Below, piece by piece: positions 61,182 through 64,000 of a stretch of 64,000 bases of DNA. Positions within the stretch are counted from its first letter, which is position 1, and each line of letters opens with the position of its first letter. A program made the position numbers and the translations under genes. The notes below the pieces were generated by a model that searched no databases, was not told the DNA's origin, and saw only the letters and a program-made list of their open reading frames with translations. The DNA comes from JABWBD01 sp040768665 (GTDB taxonomy: Bacteria; Planctomycetota; Planctomycetia; Pirellulales; Thermoguttaceae): assembly GCA_040768665.1 (NCBI GenBank), contig JAXGMN010000007.1, forward strand, positions 62,001-126,000. Direction: 5' to 3'.

Positions 61182-63935
61182 ATGCCCATTCCGTCACGAT
61201 TCGGTCATGCCTACCGAATCCCATGCCGTCAGAAGCCATCGCATCGGTGGCGAGCGTTCGAATGTCTGGAAGAACGCGCCCTTTTGGCAGGCTCACCCGC
61301 CGGGTTGGGGGAGGCGGCAGAATGGTCCGCATCGAGTCTCGCGGCCGATACCAGCTCTCTCGTCGCACAAGACACGGCGGCCACTCCGCTGATCGCCGTC
61401 GGGCAGCATGGGCTGCTTCCAAACACGCCGGGACAGACGATCGGAATCTTCGTCTCAGGCGGACGTCTGGTTGAGGGCGTCAACTTCAATATTCAGGTAG
61501 CGGACGGAGGTCCTGAGCTGGGCGGCAGCCAGGACGGCCCTGCGATTACCGGTGTCGACCTGATCAACGGCACGATTTTCGACAACAATAACACCGGGGA
61601 AAACGACCTCTTGGCCATGCTGGGGTTGGAATACCCGCAGGCCGCTGCGCACACGACGACGACACTCAGCGGCTCGGTGGCAGCCTCAGGGCTTCTGGCG
61701 ACGGTGACCATCGATACGACGGGATTCGCCACCGGCACCTGGAGCCTGCGGATGGCGAACACCTTCAATGGGCCGACGGACTTCGCGGGAATCGCCGCTT
61801 CGATCACCGACGGATCGATCTCCGTGGGCAATGCCCCTTCGGCTAACGATCTGAAACTCGTACTGGACGAGGGGACAACTTATGCCGGCATCCTGACGGC
61901 AACCGACCCGGACCCGGGTACTTCGCTTGAGTATCGAATCGTGTCCGGGCCATCGCATGGGTCGCTGGTTGATTTCAATGCGGCGACGGGCGCTTTCACT
62001 TATCAGCCGTTCGCCGGTTACTCGGGATCCGATGAAATGGTTTTCGTGGCCAACGACGGCAGCCAGGATTCTGCCCCGGCCACGGTCACTTTTGAGGTTG
62101 CGGAAGTTCTGGGAGGCGTGGATTGGCGGGGTTGGACGATCAGCAGCCTGCAGGACGACGAACTCTGGTACAGTTTCCAGGCAAGTCGACTCGGCCGGCT
62201 CAGCGTTATTGCCTCGAACATTACCGTCGGGCTGGAGCTCTACGACGCCGACCAGCAGTTGCTGGCGAGCTCATCCATCGTGGAGGGGCAGCAGCGGATT
62301 GACGCTTCGGCCATTTCGGGCGAGACCTACCGGATCCGCGTTCACGGAACGGCCTCAAACGCCGAACTGAAGATCGCCAACCTCCTCGTTCAAAACGGGG
62401 CGTCTGTCACGGTCTACGGCACGGCCCAGGACGATCAGTTGTTGTTTGATGCCTCGGCGGGATCAGCAATGGTGATCAACGGCGTCGGCTACCAATTCAG
62501 TGCAGCCGAGGCGAGCACATTTGTTTTCGACGGTTCAGGGGGCAGCGATCACGTGCACTTTCTCGGCAGCAGCGGGACGGATACCGCTACGCTCTACCCG
62601 AATCGAGGCACATTTGCCGGCAGTGGTTATTCTCTGTCCGTCGCCCAGGTGGAATCGTTCGACTACGACGGAGGCGCTGGCGATACCGTTACCATCTGGG
62701 GATCCAGGCAGACCGAGACCTACATGGCCGAACCGGGGCGGGGATGGATGACCGGCGATGATGTGTCGATCGACGTTACCGCCGAAATGATCTACGCCCG
62801 CGGCTACGGCGGAGGAGACACCGTGGTGTTCAGCGACTCCGACGGTGACGACGTGTTGGAATATTTTTCAACATGGGCTCGCATGCGCGGGGAGGGCTAC
62901 TTCCACCACGTCCGCGGCTTCAATACCATGCGAGCAAACGCCGAACTGGGGGAAAACGGCACGGACAGGGTCGTCATCCGAGGTACGCGGCTCAACGATT
63001 ATCTGAAAGTCAATCCCTACAACGCCGACGGACAGACCGTCGCTCGCTTCCTGAGCGGTTCCGGCAGCATCTGGCATATTGCCACCGGGTTTGACACGAT
63101 CGTCGGATACGGCCGAGGCGGAGGAATTATCGACCAACTGGTCCTCAACGATACTCCCGCGGCGGATACCTTCGAGTTGGGACGCCAGGAGGCAGACCTG
63201 CTGGAGGTCGCCGACTACGGAGTCTCGGTGACGACCTATGGCTTCGGGACGGTCGAACTCCGACGCACGAACGCCAATGGAAGTGCGGACCGTGTCAATC
63301 TCGGCGATTCGCAACGGCCGGATCACGACGACACGCTGGTGGGTGATCCGCACCAGGTGACGATGACGGGCCCCGGGTATTCGAACCTCGTCGTGGACTT
63401 CCCGCTGGTGATGGCCTACAGCAGCGGCAACGGTTACGACACAGCCTGGTTCTCGGACCTGGATAACCCGAACGACAGCCGTGCCGGTGTGGATACCTTC
63501 ACAGGACGTCCGCTCTTCTCGCAGATGGAAGGTCCGGGATACAAGCTCTACGCTCGCCTGTTTGACGAGGTGCATGCGGAATCGAAGTATGGCCAGGACA
63601 TCGCCAACTTGTACGGCAACGCCAATACCGACGAACTCACGGCCACGGCCACCGAAGTGCGGCTCTCCGGCACGCATTCCAACGGGGCGTATGCCAACTT
63701 CACCCAATCCTTCCACGAGATCAACGCCTATGGCGGAGACGGGGAGGACAGGGCGCTGCTCACTGACGCCACAGTCGACCTCGCAACGTTCGGTCCGCCG
63801 CCGGGGATTGCCCTGGAAGAACTGACGCAGATTCTTTGGCTGAACGACTTTCAGAGTCTTGAGCTTCACCAGACCGCGACCGGGCAAACCACCGCTACCG
63901 CCGCCGTGGACCAGGTCTTCGCCTATTGGCCGTAA
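61182..63935 (+). CDS. LEPR-XLL surface protein with cadherin-like region and shared C-terminal module
   Basis: This 917-residue protein starts with a basic leader and the export motif LEERALLA (residues 29-36). The N-terminal third contains a calcium-binding cohesin/cadherin-like region (GQTIGIFVSGGRLVEGVNFN; DNNNTGENDL; YRIVSGPSHGSLVDFNAATG). A pre-peptidase-type jelly roll follows (about 310-400, LWYSFQASRLGRLSVIASN). The rest (about 404-917) is the shared C-terminal module, with YFSTWARMRGEGYFHHVRGF, TDRVVIRGTRLNDYL, FLSGSGSIWHIATGFDTIVG and the ending VFAYWP. It is likely exported and cell-surface bound, but the ligand is unknown. The start at 61182 is the only one giving the basic leader before LEERALLA. 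Confidence 0.85.
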   Translation: MPIPSRFGHAYRIPCRQKPSHRWRAFECLEERALLAGSPAGLGEAAEWSASSLAADTSSLVAQDTAATPLIAVGQHGLLPNTPGQTIGIFVSGGRLVEGVNFNIQVADGGPELGGSQDGPAITGVDLINGTIFDNNNTGENDLLAMLGLEYPQAAAHTTTTLSGSVAASGLLATVTIDTTGFATGTWSLRMANTFNGPTDFAGIAASITDGSISVGNAPSANDLKLVLDEGTTYAGILTATDPDPGTSLEYRIVSGPSHGSLVDFNAATGAFTYQPFAGYSGSDEMVFVANDGSQDSAPATVTFEVAEVLGGVDWRGWTISSLQDDELWYSFQASRLGRLSVIASNITVGLELYDADQQLLASSSIVEGQQRIDASAISGETYRIRVHGTASNAELKIANLLVQNGASVTVYGTAQDDQLLFDASAGSAMVINGVGYQFSAAEASTFVFDGSGGSDHVHFLGSSGTDTATLYPNRGTFAGSGYSLSVAQVESFDYDGGAGDTVTIWGSRQTETYMAEPGRGWMTGDDVSIDVTAEMIYARGYGGGDTVVFSDSDGDDVLEYFSTWARMRGEGYFHHVRGFNTMRANAELGENGTDRVVIRGTRLNDYLKVNPYNADGQTVARFLSGSGSIWHIATGFDTIVGYGRGGGIIDQLVLNDTPAADTFELGRQEADLLEVADYGVSVTTYGFGTVELRRTNANGSADRVNLGDSQRPDHDDTLVGDPHQVTMTGPGYSNLVVDFPLVMAYSSGNGYDTAWFSDLDNPNDSRAGVDTFTGRPLFSQMEGPGYKLYARLFDEVHAESKYGQDIANLYGNANTDELTATATEVRLSGTHSNGAYANFTQSFHEINAYGGDGEDRALLTDATVDLATFGPPPGIALEELTQILWLNDFQSLELHQTATGQTTATAAVDQVFAYWP

Positions 63936-64000
63936 GCGTGCGGAGCTCCGGCACGCCTTGAGCGCAAAGCTGTCGCAAGCGGACTCGATCTTACGCTGTA

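Overview
The window reads as chromosome of a GC-rich planctomycete, most likely from the Pirellulales. The evidence is internal. Three surface proteins begin with the planctomycete-type LEPR-XLL export motif (LEQRQLLS, LEPRCVLS, LEERALLA). Uma2 nucleases, LVIVD and PQQ beta-propeller secreted proteins, a VWA/glutamine-amidotransferase-like membrane protein and many dispersed palindromic elements fit the same group. I saw no rRNA, tRNA or CRISPR array. Layout: 0-9.3 kb holds the 3' part of a VWA protein, then a minus-strand run of nhaC-type antiporter, recQ, a putative dual-OB-fold gene and two overlapping DUF488 genes, interrupted by a plus-strand Uma2 gene; a DUF488 stub overlaps the dual-OB start codon. 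9.3-13 kb carries small envelope genes (PRC-barrel protein, lipoprotein, membrane proteins) and an atypical metallophosphoesterase. 13-19 kb is a partly decayed secreted-protein cluster: a six-hairpin glycosidase-like protein, a Tat-signal gene cut off by a repeat, and an LVIVD propeller gene with a late frameshift. 18.8-21.9 kb is a graveyard of Uma2 and RHS-like remnants around a DDE transposase. 21.9-29.5 kb has a HerA-like ATPase, a radical SAM protein, an EEP-fold protein with altered catalytic residues and a CAAX-protease-related membrane protein, separated by small palindromic elements. 29.7-36.8 kb has a very large PQQ-propeller protein followed by a GspF-like protein, then an aldolase-like gene and an enolase-superfamily gene on the minus strand.

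The last 26 kb is dominated by three plus-strand LEPR-XLL surface proteins: a 5497-residue giant, a cyclophilin-containing protein of about 1230 residues (about 1600 if one frameshift is repaired) and a 917-residue protein. Their middles are unrelated but all three share a C-terminal module of about 490-520 residues ending in FAYW. The giant is built from about six 550-610 residue super-repeats, with a complete trypsin-like protease domain inserted in the last. An SPFH/ribbon-helix-helix gene pair on the minus strand sits between the second and third.

The most novel-looking features are (1) the shared C-terminal module and its carriers, and (2) a superfamily of about ten 98-124 bp palindromic elements. 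Their outer arms differ between families, but each pairs GGGGACAGG with GGGGACTGG across the stem, so the same internal mismatch is kept. One family has perfect or near-perfect 15-bp terminal inverted repeats and exact 9-bp target-site duplications at all three copies. Several genes also carry single-base frameshifts, which may be assembly errors or real decay.
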